From positions 695,001 through 759,000 of the forward strand of contig NC_081818.1 of NCBI RefSeq assembly GCF_030704535.1: a stretch of DNA of 64,000 nucleotides. The letters are read 5' to 3'. Shown here piece after piece: positions 1-11,639 of this stretch. A program made the translations under genes and the position numbers. Origin of the DNA: Vitis vinifera. Its lineage: Eukaryota > Streptophyta > Magnoliopsida > Vitales > Vitaceae. Positions within the stretch are counted from its first letter, which is position 1, and each line of letters opens with the position of its first letter. The notes beneath the pieces were generated by a model. That model was not told where the DNA came from. It ran no database searches and was given only the letters and a program-made list of their open reading frames with translations.

Positions 1-185
1 TGTTTTATTGAAAATAAATGAAACTATTTTTTTTTTGTAAATAATTAAATTGACATCATTAATTCAAAATTGTTTTTAATGAAATTCTTTGAAATTTAAT
101 TTAAAAAAATATTTTTTAATCCGTTTAATAAATCAATTTGCATAATTCTCTTATCATTTATTTTATATATTCTTGTAATTGAATT
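1..185. repeat. AT-rich dispersed repeat, second copy at 6.46-6.65 kb
   Basis: This edge segment matches 6463-6655 over its whole length, apart from scattered substitutions and small indels. Both copies run from a stretch reading TTATTGAAAATAAAT to one reading TTCTTGTAATT. It has no coding capacity. It is probably the end of a larger AT-rich interspersed element whose fuller copy occupies roughly 4.9-6.67 kb; the element class is not recognisable by eye. Confidence 0.6.
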
Positions 186-400
186 TATGGACCCCGTATT
201 TTGGCATGATGCGTTCTCACTCGATGATAAAACTCGCTAATTTGAGTTTTTTATAAAACACTTTGATTCGTTATTTATTTTTGTTTTATTTTTAAAAAGA
301 AAATAAAATAAGAAGAAGAATATGTTCACCCTAGCTTCAAACCAAACCCAACTCCTAAAATTAAACTCCTATTTATATAAACTAAGCTTAAGCAACCGAT
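186..400. other. Intergenic, downstream of GolS fragment A
   Basis: No gene is seen. The stretch at about 310-400 resembles the 3' flank of GolS E (26.01-26.11 kb), so this is the 3' untranslated or downstream part of fragment A. The part before about 310 is unrecognised. Confidence 0.5.
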
Positions 401-617
401 CTAGGCAGCCGATGGGGCGGCAATGTAGTGGACTACGCCGGCCTCTGAAAGCGCCACCGTGAATGGCTTTCCGTCTGCAGATGAGTTCCTGTAATCCAAG
501 CTCTAATCATTGTATATATCCCACCACTTCTTCACCAACATCTTTATTATAAACCGGTCTAGGGTTGTGGATTTAGGGTTTACGGATTAATTCCGGCCTT
601 AGAAATGATACTTACAG
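401..617 (-). pseudogene. Galactinol synthase fragment A (end of exon 4 plus part of intron 3)
   Basis: On the minus strand, 547-401 encodes the last ~48 codons of GolS and ends in the canonical APSAA pentapeptide and stop. It is nearly identical to exon 4 of copy E. The 5' part of exon 4, including its splice acceptor, is missing. The exon reads straight into intron 3 sequence across a short TTTAT repeat, as if ~84 bp were lost between direct repeats. Intron 3 homology stops at its splice donor (about 617), where a piece of an ABCI-type gene begins. Exons 1-3 are absent, so this is a dead 3' fragment. Confidence 0.85.
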
Positions 618-726
618 CGCTCGCCGGAGTTGAGAGTGAGAGAGAAGTGGTCGATCAGAGGCGTAGATCCGGGAGGAGAAGAATTTATATATAGATTTAG
701 AGAGAGGGAGAGACGTGGCATGTTGT
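617..726 (-). pseudogene. ABCI-type ABC ATPase exon fragment fused to GolS intron 3
   Basis: On the minus strand, about 680-617 reads PPGSTPLIDHFSLTLNSGER. This matches the segment just before the Walker A loop of plant soluble ABC ATPases of the ABCI19/20/21 group. An ATG at about 724 is in frame with it. The homology stops exactly at a GT splice donor contributed by GolS intron 3, giving a chimeric exon-donor junction. Only about 20 residues are recognisable and no P-loop is present, so no ATPase could be made. A longer, older copy of the same gene piece lies at 17.2-17.4 kb. The family assignment comes from remembered Arabidopsis ABCI sequences. Confidence 0.55.
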
Positions 727-829
727 CAGACGCTAGAAGCATTGGTGGGCGCGGAAGATTCCACGTATCTACAGTGAGTGAACAAGGGTTGGTAAGGTTT
801 TATGGGCTGTAATGTTTTCGGAAACATTT

Positions 830-1557
830 ATAAAAAAGTAGTTCTTGAAAGCTGTTATCGATCCTTTACACAAAACCTAAAATATTTTTAATATATTTTA
901 AATAATTTTATGTATAATAATTTATTTTTAATTATTCTAAATATTTTGTGTAATAATTTTTTAAAAATAAATAAAATAATATAAAATATCTAAAATATAT
1001 TATTTGAAAATATCATTTTTTTTTCTTAAAAAATAAAAATCAGTTTTTAATTATTAAACTAATTTTTAAAATTTTTTGTTTTAGACAAGACAACGTAAAA
1101 CTGTTTTAAAAAACGATTCTCATTTCTCCATAGAACAACTTGCTATCACATGAAAATTTGCATATCGATATGTTAAATTTCAAAACCTAACTCAAAGTTT
1201 TGTTTGACCCTCGAAATCGTACACAAAACATAGAGTATATAACCTTTGTGTAATTTCTTCTAAGTGTTTTTATTGTTTCCAAAGATTTTAAATTAGGGAA
1301 ATAGTTGTTTTCTCGCGGGAAAAATAGCTTCAAAAAATAAAATTGATTTCCCATTCTATCTCTATCCCAGAATTTCAAACATGACAATCAATAAAAGCCC
1401 AAAGGGGTGGTGGCATCATTTATTTCATCCAACATTCATAAGCATAACAAACTCCAATCAACAACAAAAAAGTAAAAATCAAACACTCTATCCGATCACC
1501 CCAGATTCAAACCAAACCAAGTACTAAAATCAAAACTCATAAATGCATAGACTGAGT
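830..1557. other. Intergenic, 3' flank of GolS B
   Basis: AT-rich sequence without a supportable gene. From about 1130 it matches the 3' flank of copy D (21.29-21.56 kb), which marks the left edge of the duplicated unit. The part at 830-1130 is low-complexity and unrecognised. Confidence 0.5.
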
Positions 1558-3502
1558 TTAGGCAACCGACGCAGATGAGTTCCCGTAATCCAAGCTCTCA
1601 TCATTGTATATATCCCACCACTTCTTCACCAACATCTTTATATCCTCCCTCTCCATGTTCTCCTCCTGCCCAGTATACTTCCATGGCTTTGAACCCTGAA
1701 AATCCAATACAGGAGCTTGTAAGTACCAACTTATCTCATTGCATAAACCTGTTTTTTAGATTTAGGATTTTCGGGTTAACATCGGAATAAAAATAAATGG
1801 CACTTACGGCAGCACAATAGCGAACAACTTTGGTTCTTTCAATGTCAACGTGTTCTGGGTGGCGCCATAGCATGGGCAAACCAAGGTTGTAGGTTAGTGT
1901 AATGGGCTTGTAGGTGTCTTTGAAGAACATATTCAAATAGTCCTGCAAACAGATGTATGTATAAGAAAGAGGTTTTCAAATAGTTGATACAACTGAAAGG
2001 AAATTTTTGATGAACAAGAAACTGAGCCCTCTTTGGCTGCTCCCTAGAAAATGTTTAGTCGAGGATTTTCTGTTCTAAGAAAGCAAGAAACCAAACAAAC
2101 AGTTTGCTATGCATCAACCCAAGAGCCTGTTTTGTGAACATATTTCTGTTTCTCCATGCTAAAAGACATTTAGACAAGTTTTTCAATTGTTTTTGGGAAA
2201 CAATGTAAAAATAATAATTACAAAATATGAAAGAATGGTTCAAAATAAAAAGAAATAATAACAGTTTGAAATAACAAAAATGCCCTCAAGAGTGTTACAC
2301 CCAGGGGCATGTGTGTTTTTGAAAACGTGTATTTTGATCACATGTTTTCAGGATCATTTTGAGAAAACAATAAAACGATTTTGCGAATACAAGCTTTAAA
2401 GAAAAAGGACAAAACACAGAAGTGTTTTTTGAGGCAACAAAAACAAAACAGACCAAAACCAAATTAAGGAAGATTTTTCAAAAAATGAAAACACCATGCT
2501 TGTATAACTACGCAAAAGTAGAAACCAAGGCACGAAGAGACAAGGAAAAAAATTGAGCCAAACAGAATCTAAACTAGTTTAAAATGGCAACAAGACCCTC
2601 AAACCACTGTTCAGAAAAACAACTTTTTCCTAAAAAAAACAGCTTAAAGAAAAAAAGAACGAAAAAGGACAAAGACCTCATTTTTAGAATTGAACGAAAG
2701 GCCACCATGCAAAAATTGTTCGAAACACTCCTTAAACTAGTTCAAAATGAGAAAAACACCCTCATGAAATTTGGCCAACCTGCTCAGCAAAAGTGCTAGC
2801 AGGAGTGATCACTAGAGTGCTGAGGAGATGGTCATAGACGGAGAGGTTAGGCTCGAAGATAAACATGCCGGCGTTGAAGTAGAAAGGAGGCTCCGGACCC
2901 ATCTCCTCCGGCCACTTCACCTTCTCCGGGCACAGCTGGCAGTACCCAATCCTGTACTGCGGCGAGTTACTCCACGATCTCTCACAGAAACAGTCCATCA
3001 CAGCATGGAAATGCCCATCACCCAAATCAAACAAATGATCTATGTTATCAAACACCTGTATGTCTCCGTCCAAGTATATTATCTTACTGTACTCCACAAA
3101 CTGAAAACAAAAAAAAAACCAGAATTAGAACAAGTCAAGGAAGAATCAGAGGATGAAAATTTGATGAAATGGCTACAGACCCACCTTCCAGATGCGGAGT
3201 TTGGAGTAGTTGATGACGTAGTAGGCCATGGCGAACTGGGTCTGGTTCTCCGGCGGGTTCACAGGCTCGATCTCCCTGACGACGCAGCCCTGGTCCTCCA
3301 GAATGCGGCGGTGCTCCGCCTGGACGTCCGGCAGTACCGCCACCACAAGTGGGTATGCGGTTTTCACCTTTCTCAGCCCCTTGGCCAGCCCCACCACGCC
3401 TTTCACGTAGTCGCCATTTTCGGCCAAGAACGTCACATATGCCCTGTCGGAAAGGCTATAAGCCTTGGCCAAACCAGTTTCAGAGGCCAAAGTAGGAGCC
3501 AT
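1558..3502 (-). CDS. Galactinol synthase paralogue B, probably non-functional (frame intact, key residues changed)
   Basis: GT8-family galactinol synthase would transfer galactose from UDP-Gal to myo-inositol in the cytosol, the first step of raffinose synthesis. Exons (minus): 3502-3185, 3100-2780, 1942-1808, 1695-1558, all phase 0 with GT-AG borders, giving 303 aa. I start at the MAPTL methionine, which matches family starts; an in-frame ATG lies 15 nt upstream. The DxD site (LDGD) in exon 2 is intact. Three things look wrong. The metal-site motif HxxGxxKPW reads RYCAAGSKPW. The conserved AGNGDY is AENGDY. The protein ends SSASVA, about 22 residues short, without the family's APSAA tail. 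Exons 2-4 resemble copy D, but promoter and exon 1 resemble C/E, suggesting conversion or unequal exchange. It may be a pseudoenzyme or a young pseudogene. Confidence 0.75.
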
Positions 3503-3609
3503 TAGAGCCTCAACCAAAGAAAACTAGAGAGAAAAATGAGAGAAAATGAGAGAAAGTTGAATGTTGTTCGGATCCAGTTTTTTGCAAATACCGTGTGGTA
3601 TACTGGGTA

Positions 3610-3617
3610 TATTTATA
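3610..3617 (-). promoter_or_regulatory. TATA box of GolS B
   Basis: Reads TATAAATA on the minus strand, about 108 bp upstream of the B start codon. The other three copies have a TATA box at nearly the same distance (105-116 bp). Confidence 0.6.
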
Positions 3618-5881
3618 GATTTAGAGTGGTTGGATGGAAACAATAAAGTCAAATCAAAATATCTCAAAACGCCGTCGTTTCATTTGTTTCCAATTTCCGC
3701 ATCAATCTTCTCTGCTCAAAACTAGGTCGTTTCATTTTACTCTAATTTCCAAGGATTTTTTGTAATTGTACTGTGAATTTAAAATTAATTTTAAAAAATA
3801 CTGTTCAGTGAAAAATATTTCCAAATCTAAGGTACTTTTTGGTTATGATGCTTACTGGGAAGGCTATGTATTTTTTCAATTGGGTCTTCAAAAGGGAGCA
3901 GTTGTGGGTGAATATTCCTTTAAGCTTGACTCCGTCATCTGGGAGAGTTGTGAATTAATGGTCATACCAGGAGCATGCATGATGGTCATGGTCCATGTCA
4001 TGATAGCATGCGTCCATGGGTGCATATGATGATGATGAACGGCTAGATTTCAAAATGGAGGAGGAGAAGAAGAAAAGGACAAACATGCTCATTCTCAAAG
4101 GAGTGGTACATCCGCATTAATAGGTTCACGTATTCTCATGCATAATAAATAATAATTCTTTTTTAAAAAAAATAATAATTGGGGTTGGGGGTTGACTTCA
4201 CAGGATGGGTTGTGTGGGGGTGAATCTTTCATGCCAAGCCTTTTTTTAATGGTCTCGCAGGGCTAACCCAGCCAGCCCACCATTGCTCTCAAATACTTTT
4301 CCATACGTCTCTTTGCCCTTTCTAGAGAGTAGACGCCCCTCCTCTTCCATCTTCACAATGGAAGATTATGTCATAACCGGCATTCTCTCTCCACTCTTTT
4401 CTCCTTTCCGCTTCATTTTTAATTTTTGGTCAAGATTCAGCTCACTTACCACAAGGGCAAAGCTTGCTCCTTATTAAATATTATCATGATAATTTTTTCC
4501 ACATTGTTTTTAATATCATTAATAGATTAATTAAATATTAAAAAATTATACATATATCATAATTTATTTTATATCATTTAATATAATCGAATTAAATGAA
4601 TCATAATTTTAATATTAATATATATTTTAAAATTAAAGATATTATAATCAAATATCATAATATTATTATGATATAATATTTGATATAATTTAATAATAAA
4701 TATACATTTATAAAATTCATATTTTTATTGATGCATATGATATTATTATCAAATATGATAAATCATATTATACATATATCAAATTATTTAATAAAATAAC
4801 TTTAAAATATCATTATACTTCTAATTACATTTCTATGAAAATCGAAGTACCAATATATTCATGATTACCGATATTTTCATCCTTGAACCCAACAAAGATC
4901 GTCGCTGCCTGTAGCACCGTCGACCAGCCAGTGATGCCACTACCGATCAATGATGCCATTTCCAGCCAACGACCCCCCTTCCACCTATCTCACATTTCAC
5001 CATTTTCTTCCAATTTAAGTAAGTTTATTTCTTTTTTATTTTAGTTTTTATTATTATTCCTATATAATTTTTACAGTAATTTATTCTTGATTATTGAGAT
5101 TGTTTGTTTGGGCCAATTTCTACTATTTTTGGGCTTGCATTTACTTGAGTGAGATATTATTTGTAAGCTTTTGATTAAGTTTGAATAAGTTAGGTATATT
5201 TTAAATCTTGTATTTTGATTGGGGTCTCTAATCTAGTTTGTTAATTTATGTTTTATTTAGATTTAGTGATAATTGGATTTTGGGTTTGGATTTGTCTTAA
5301 ATTATGCTTGCATCATGGGATGTTAAATTTAGACCTAATTGGATTTATTTGTTTTGACATATTTGGGGCTTAATTGAATGTGTTTGTATTTTGGTAATTA
5401 ATATGGAGATTTTGGATTAGAGCTTATGACATAGGGGATATTTTTGTTAGGTTACATTTGCTAATTTGAGCCCATTTTAATTGATAAAATTTATTAGACT
5501 AATTTGAAGCTTGAACTTGAGTTTGAATATTTGTTTTGCACTTTGTATATTTCTTGATATTTATATTTGAGCTATTTTTGTTTTTGCATGAACTCATTTT
5601 ATAATTCTGTTGGTTGAGTATGGATTTATGACACATAGATAGTTGAATTTCATGGAAGAAATGGAGGAACATGAAAATAATTAACTAGTTGTAGCCTTAC
5701 AAGCTTGTTGGGGTACACGATTTATTTCTCATTACTTATTGGTTTTATTTTTATTGGTTTCTCTAAATATTTATTTGTATATATTTACTCGTCACGTATA
5801 TAATTGAATATTGAACAAACCAAAACTTGTTTAAATAAGAGGAACAATTTAGTAAACATGTTTTAATAAAATAATAGTTTA

Positions 5882-5884
<3 letters not shown>

Positions 5885-5919
<35 letters not shown>
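5885..5919. repeat. (AT)n microsatellite
   Basis: About 17 uninterrupted AT dinucleotides inside an AT-rich intergenic stretch. Confidence 0.95.
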
Positions 5920-5921
<2 letters not shown>

Positions 5922-6462
5922 AAGTAAGTTTTCTTAATAAAAATTAAGAAAAGTATTTTTAGGAAAATGTAAAATAAAATAAAATTTAAAAAAATTAATA
6001 ATAATTGTCTGAAAAATTGTTTTGTAAATAAATTATTTTTTCTTAATTAAAATGAGATTAAAAATATTTTTTTGGAAATAGAGGATTTAAATATATATTT
6101 TTTAGAATAGGATGAGAGTTATTTTTATAAATTAAAGTTGTAGAAATCATTTTCTTAATAAAATTGGATTGAATTTTAACATTTTTGTTTTTTGTTTTTA
6201 ATTAAAAATCCTTTTGGAAATAAAGTTATATATATATTTTAAAATAATTTGTATAAATTACTTTTCTTAAATGAAAATAAATTGAGATATTTTTGTAAAT
6301 AAAGTTGTAAAAGTTCATTCATTTTTTAATAAAAGCAAATAAAAATAAATTTTGTTGTCAAATTGAAATTTTGTAATAAATTGTTTTGATAAAAAAAAAA
6401 AAAAAAAAAAGTGTCAATAGCTTTCTTGAAAAGAAAAATTGACAACAAATAAAGTTGAATAA

Positions 6463-6655
6463 AATCATTTATTGAAAATAAATTGAAACTTCTTTTTTTA
6501 AATAATTAAATTGACACATTAATTCAAAATTGTTTTTAATAAAATCCTTTGAAATTTTTTTTAAAAAATCATTTTTTAATCAGTTCAATAAATTAATTTA
6601 TATAATCCTCTTATAATTTATTTTGTGTATTCTTGTAATTAGATTTCATCATTAT
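6463..6655. repeat. AT-rich dispersed repeat, partner of 1-185
   Basis: Matches the first 185 bases of the window in the same orientation. It is the right-hand end of the AT-rich inserted block and lies about 100 bp left of the Copia element. Confidence 0.6.
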
Positions 6656-6750
6656 TTTTGTGTATATTGATTTTCACCATGACTTATACATACTCATTTA
6701 TATGATTATTTTTCTTAGTATCCAAAATTAATTAATTAATTGTTATAATT

Positions 6751-7029
6751 TGTTGAGATATTAGGAATGTTTTCCTTATATCATTCTTTCCTTATATCAT
6801 TTAATGTTGAGATATCAGGAATGTTTAGATATTAGGAATGTTGAGATATTATGAATATTGAGATATTAGGAAAGTTGAAATATTAGGATATTAGTTGTTA
6901 TTTCCTTATATCATTCTTTCCTTGTATCATTCTTTCCCATTCTTAGAATGACGATTACCCTCTATATATACTCTGTACATGAACGAATGAAAGTATGAAT
7001 GAAAAAATTACCATTTATCAATTTGAAGA
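6751..7029 (+). repeat. Copia left LTR
   Basis: A 279-bp direct terminal repeat starting TGTTGAGATATTAGG and followed immediately by the primer-binding site. It contains several internal copies of a GAGATATTAGGAA-like motif and a TATATATACTCTG promoter-like stretch near its end. Confidence 0.9.
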
Positions 7030-10000
7030 TGGTATCAGAGCCATGGAACTGAAATCCTGGATATTTTGTTGCTATGGTAGTCCGACAGCGATCAACCATC
7101 CTAAGACAAGCCCTAATATTGATAAATCAACCTTCAAATGCACTCAATGCAATAAGACTGGTCCCACCAGTCTGGATATCCCACAATTTCAAAGCAACGA
7201 CTTTTGGTATGACCAGGAAAACAATGAGGAACCGAGGGTTTGAACCATGGACCTTTAGATCATGTTTAGGCTATCAACACTTTGTTATTAATGATAATAA
7301 TCGTGATCAACGGAAGAAGGATTCCAAGAAAACTTGCCAAAATAAAAACAAAGGCTAATGTTGCTGAGAAAGCCTCTGCATTGGTAGCCGCTATTGATTA
7401 TGGTGGTAAGTTTTTAAATACTTTTACACCTGTTATTAATAGTGCATGGATAATTGATTCTGGTGCTACAGATCATATGACTTTTGATTCTAAACAAGTT
7501 TCACCCCTTAGACCTTCCTCACAAAAAAATTGTTTCTACGGCCAATGGTAATACAACCCCAGTTATTGGGGAATGATCCTTAACTCTTACTGATACTTTG
7601 AATTTGGATTTTGTTTTAGTTGTTCCATCTTTAAATTACAATCTTTTGTCAGTTTCTCAAATCACTATAGCCTTATCTTGTATTGTCATTTTTTGGCCTG
7701 AATTTTGTGTGATTAAGGATATCCAAACAAGATAGACAATTGATTGTAGTATTAAGTGGGGAAAACTCTATTATTTGGACTTGCAGTCAAATTATTCAAA
7801 TAAGTTGCAACAAGCCTTGATGGCAGATGGATATGAGGGGAAGAAGAAAAAGTCTGCAATTTGGTTGTGGCATCGACGTTTGGGACATGCTTCCTTTGGT
7901 TATTTAAAAAAATTGTTTCCTAATTTGTTTGCAAAGAGTGATATTTCTGGTTTCCGTTGTGATATTTGTGAATTGGCTAAAAGTCATCGTGCTTCATTTC
8001 CGTTAATTTTGAATAAAAGTCCGTTTCCTTTTATGGTTATACATTCTAATGTTTGGGGCCCATCTAAAGTCCCAACTTTGAGTGGCTCACGTTGGTTTGT
8101 TACTTTTATTGATGATTGTACCAGAATGACATGGTTATGCTTGATAAAGACCAAAGATGAAGGAAACTTGTTGTTTCAAAATTTTCATAAAATGATTGAA
8201 ACTCAATACAATGCAAAGGTTCGGGTTCTACGTAGTGATAATGGTGGAGAATATCAAAGTTCTGATCTTCAAAAGTATTTGGAAGGACATGACATCATTC
8301 ATCAGACTACTTGTTCCAATACACCCCAGCAAAATGGAGTCTCTGAACGAAAAAATCGGCACTTGTTAGAGGTTGTTCGTGCTTCCTTGATAACAGCAAA
8401 AACACCGATATCTTATTAGGGAAAAGCAATCACATCTGCCGCATACTTGATCAGTCGGGTACCTTCTAACTCAATTAACTTTCAAACACTTCTCCAAGCT
8501 CTTACTAATGTCGTAGTTGCCCCAACCGTCCCAAATCTACCTCCTTGTGTTTTTGGTTGCGTGGCATTTGTGCATCTACACAAGCATCAACGCACCAAGT
8601 TAACTTCTCATGCATTGCAATGTGTGTTTGTTGGATATGCATTGCACAAAAAGGGATATCGATGTTACCATCCTCCAACTCAACAAATGTATATTACAAT
8701 GGATGCGGTGTTTCATGAAGATTCGATGTATTTTTCATCTGAGTCTGAACTTCAGGGGGAGTACCATAAGGAAATTCAGACTCTCGATTATGATTATCAT
8801 ATCTCTGAGGAAGATGAATCTGGACAATCTGAACTAGTGAACCAGGAAGTGGGTGAGTTGGATATGAGTGGTCAACAATTTGGGTCTGAAAATGTCTTCA
8901 CTGAAATACCAAACCAATCATCGTCTATTGAGGGTGTTCTTAATTTGGAACCTGATCCATTCATGAAACGGTTACCACACCGTCATAATAGAGGTATTCC
9001 TAAACCCACATATGAACCTAAATTGTCTACCAAAGTCAAATATCCCATGAGCAACTATGTGTCCAACCATCGTTTGTTTGAATCAAATAAGTCATTTGTA
9101 AATCAATTATCTACTGTAACTATTCCTAACAGTGTGCAGGAAGCCTTAGTTGATCCAAGGTGGAAAGCAGCCATGAATGAAGAGATGAAATCATTGCAGA
9201 AGAATGAAACATGGGAACTCATAGAATGTCTACCAGGAAAGAAGTCAATTGGGTGTCGTTGGATCTATATTGTGAACTACAAGGCAGATGGTAGTATTGA
9301 ACGATTTAAAGCAAGACTAGTAGGAAAAGGGTACACTCAAACTTATGGAATTGACTACACAGAGACATTTGCACCTGTAGCTAAGATCAACACAGTTCGA
9401 GTATTACTGTCTTTAGCTGCAAACCTAGATTGGCCATTACAACAATTTGATGTGAAAAATGTCTTTCTGCATGGCGAGCTATCTAAAAAAGTATATATGG
9501 ATCTTCCACCAGGATGCATGGTGTCAGAAAAGCAATGTCAGAAGGTGTGCAAATTGAAGAAGTCATTGTATGGGCTGAAGCAATCCCCGAGAGCATGGTT
9601 TGGAAGGTTCACAAAGTCAATGAGAGCTTTTGGCTATCGTCAAAGTAATTCAGATCACACTTTGTTCCTGAAAAAACAACATGGTAAGATTACGGCACTC
9701 ATCATATATGTGGATGACATGGTAGTTACAGGAAATGATCCTGAAGAAAGAAAAGCTCTGCAAAATTATCTATCTAAAGAATTCGAAATGAAAGATCTAG
9801 GTCCTCTGAAATACTTTCTTGGGATTGAAGTTTCTCGATCAAGTGAAAGAATTTTTTTGTCTCAAAGAAAGTATGCCTTAGATCTTTTACAGGAGACTAG
9901 AATGTCGGGATATCAACCTGTTAATACACCAATAGAAGAAGGTCTGAAATTGTGTGTTGAGCCTAATCAAGTATCAACCGATAAGGGAAGATACCAGAGA

Positions 10001-10672
10001 CTTGTAGGGAGATTAATGTACTTAGCTCATACAAGACCAGATCTTGCTTATGCATTGAGTGTAGTGAGTCAATATATGCATAATCCTGAAGAGCAACATA
10101 TGAATGCAGTCATGCGTATTTTGAGGTATTTGAAGAATGCTGCTGGGAAGGGAATTTTGTTCGCTAAAAATGTTGATCATCAAAGTATAGAAGTATATAT
10201 TGATGCTGATTGGGCCGGTGCAGTGGATGATAGGCGATCTACATCTGGTTACTTTACCTTGTATGTGGTAATCTTGTGACATGGAAAAGTAAGAAGCAGA
10301 ATGTCGTCGCTCGTTCAAGTGCAGAAGTGGAATTTAGAGGTATGACTCTAGCACTTTGTGAGGCATTATGGCTAAGACTCCTCTTACAGGATTTAGGTTA
10401 CCTATCTAGGCAACCAATCTGATTGTTTTGTGACAATAAAGCCGCATGTGACATTGCTCATAATCCAGTACAACATGATCATACAAAGCATGTCGAGGTG
10501 GATAGATTCTTCATTAAGGAAAAGTTGGATGATAAGATTGTGGAATTGTCTAAGATTCAATCACAAGATCAATTGGTCGATATCCTTACCAAAGCTGTCT
10601 CAAGTCAAGTGTTCTCAAAATTTTTAGACAAGTTAGGCATGTGTGACATCTATGCGCCAACTTAAGGGGGAG

Positions 10673-10950
10673 TGTTGAGATATTAGGAATGCTTTCCTTA
10701 TATCATTATTTCCTTATATCATTTAGTGTTGAGATATTAGAAATGTTTAGATATTAGGAAAGTTGAGATATTATGAATATTGAGTATTAGGAAAGTTGAG
10801 TTATTAGGATATTAGTTGTTATTTTCTTATATCATTCTTTCCTTGTATCATTCTTTTCCATTCTTAAAATGACGATTACCTTCTATATATACTCTGTACA
10901 TGAACGAATGAAAGTATAAATGAAAAAACTACCATTTATCAATTTGAAGA
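10673..10950 (+). repeat. Copia right LTR
   Basis: A 278-bp repeat, about 95% identical to the left LTR, preceded by the polypurine tract and followed by the TAATT target duplication. Confidence 0.9.
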
Positions 10951-10955
10951 TAATT

Positions 10956-11587
10956 CTCTTGATTCATTTAGTAAAGTCCGTATGTATACAGGTTTAGAGA
11001 GTTGTTATGACTTATCACCATACATTTTCAATAGGTAACTTAATTGCAGACTTGGTTTTTCACAAACTTGTTTTTCTTTCAAAAGTCATACTTAAGGTGT
11101 TTATTTCTTATTTTGTTTTTGCTTTTTGAAAAAATAAAAAATAAATAAGTGACGACTTCAAGTCATTTTTAAAAAATCAAATTTTTACAATAAAAAATTA
11201 TTCTCGGTGTCAAATGGAGACGCACATGAAAAATGCGGATCCATAATATGATTTTCAATGAATATGATATCATTGGACATTAAATCTAATAAAGATGATA
11301 TCTTAAAGTAATATATTCAATGAGATATGTAATGTTTTATCTTTATATTTTATTTGTAATATGAATAAAAATATATAAAATAGAATTTGTATTATTTTTT
11401 AATGCTTAAAGTAAACATTATATTGCATTTTAATATTTTCCATTTACTCTACACTAAAATGGGATTTATTTGGTAAATATGTACATTAAAAACAAAATAT
11501 TTTATTAAAAATTGTAATATTATGAGAAAAAAATACTTTAATTGCTTAAAACTATCCTGATTTCTTCACATCGTTAGTTTCTAAAAA
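10956..11587. other. Intergenic AT-rich DNA right of the Copia element
   Basis: No gene is seen. It belongs to the foreign insertion that separates GolS B from the remainder of its unit; homology to the sister unit resumes at about 11588. Confidence 0.5.
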
Positions 11588-11639
11588 TCACCGGAATCGT
11601 CTGTCGATTTTTATTATTCCATTTTTGGTGGCCGTTAAG

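Larger units (their letters stand above)
3760..6745. other. Inserted AT-rich DNA without genes
   Basis: This stretch has no counterpart in the sister unit, where copy D's promoter runs directly into sequence equivalent to 11588. It holds low-complexity AT-rich DNA, an (AT)n microsatellite at 5885-5919 and a dispersed repeat whose right end (6463-6655) recurs at 1-185. The piece at about 4840-5000 resembles sequence near 18.4-18.55 kb. Short open frames here show no family resemblance. Confidence 0.5.
6751..10950 (+). mobile_element. Ty1/Copia LTR retrotransposon fossil (broken)
   Basis: This 4.2-kb element has two LTRs (6751-7029 and 10673-10950) and is flanked by the 5-bp target duplication TAATT (6746-6750 and 10951-10955). 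A primer-binding site complementary to initiator tRNA-Met (TGGTATCAGAGC) follows the left LTR, and a purine tract (AAGGGGGA) precedes the right one. Recognisable parts, in Copia order, are the GAG-pre-integrase zinc region and integrase core (about 7.8-8.4 kb), reverse transcriptase (about 9.1-9.9 kb, with the YVDDM active site) and RNase H (about 10.2-10.65 kb). A gag region is not clearly recognisable. The LTRs differ at roughly 15 of 278 positions by eye, suggesting insertion a few million years ago. It is broken, with several disruptions, and cannot be autonomous. Confidence 0.95.

Noticed and set aside
630-812. 60-codon plus-strand open frame
   Set aside because: Antisense to the ABCI-like fragment and its flank; rich in low-complexity RE/RG residues with no family resemblance.
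2828-3505. 225-codon open frame on the plus strand (with similar ones at 15271-15690, 22195-22581 and 27082-27456)
   Set aside because: These are antisense to GolS exons 1-2 and recur only because the GC-rich exons are duplicated. They have no start context, splice logic or family match.
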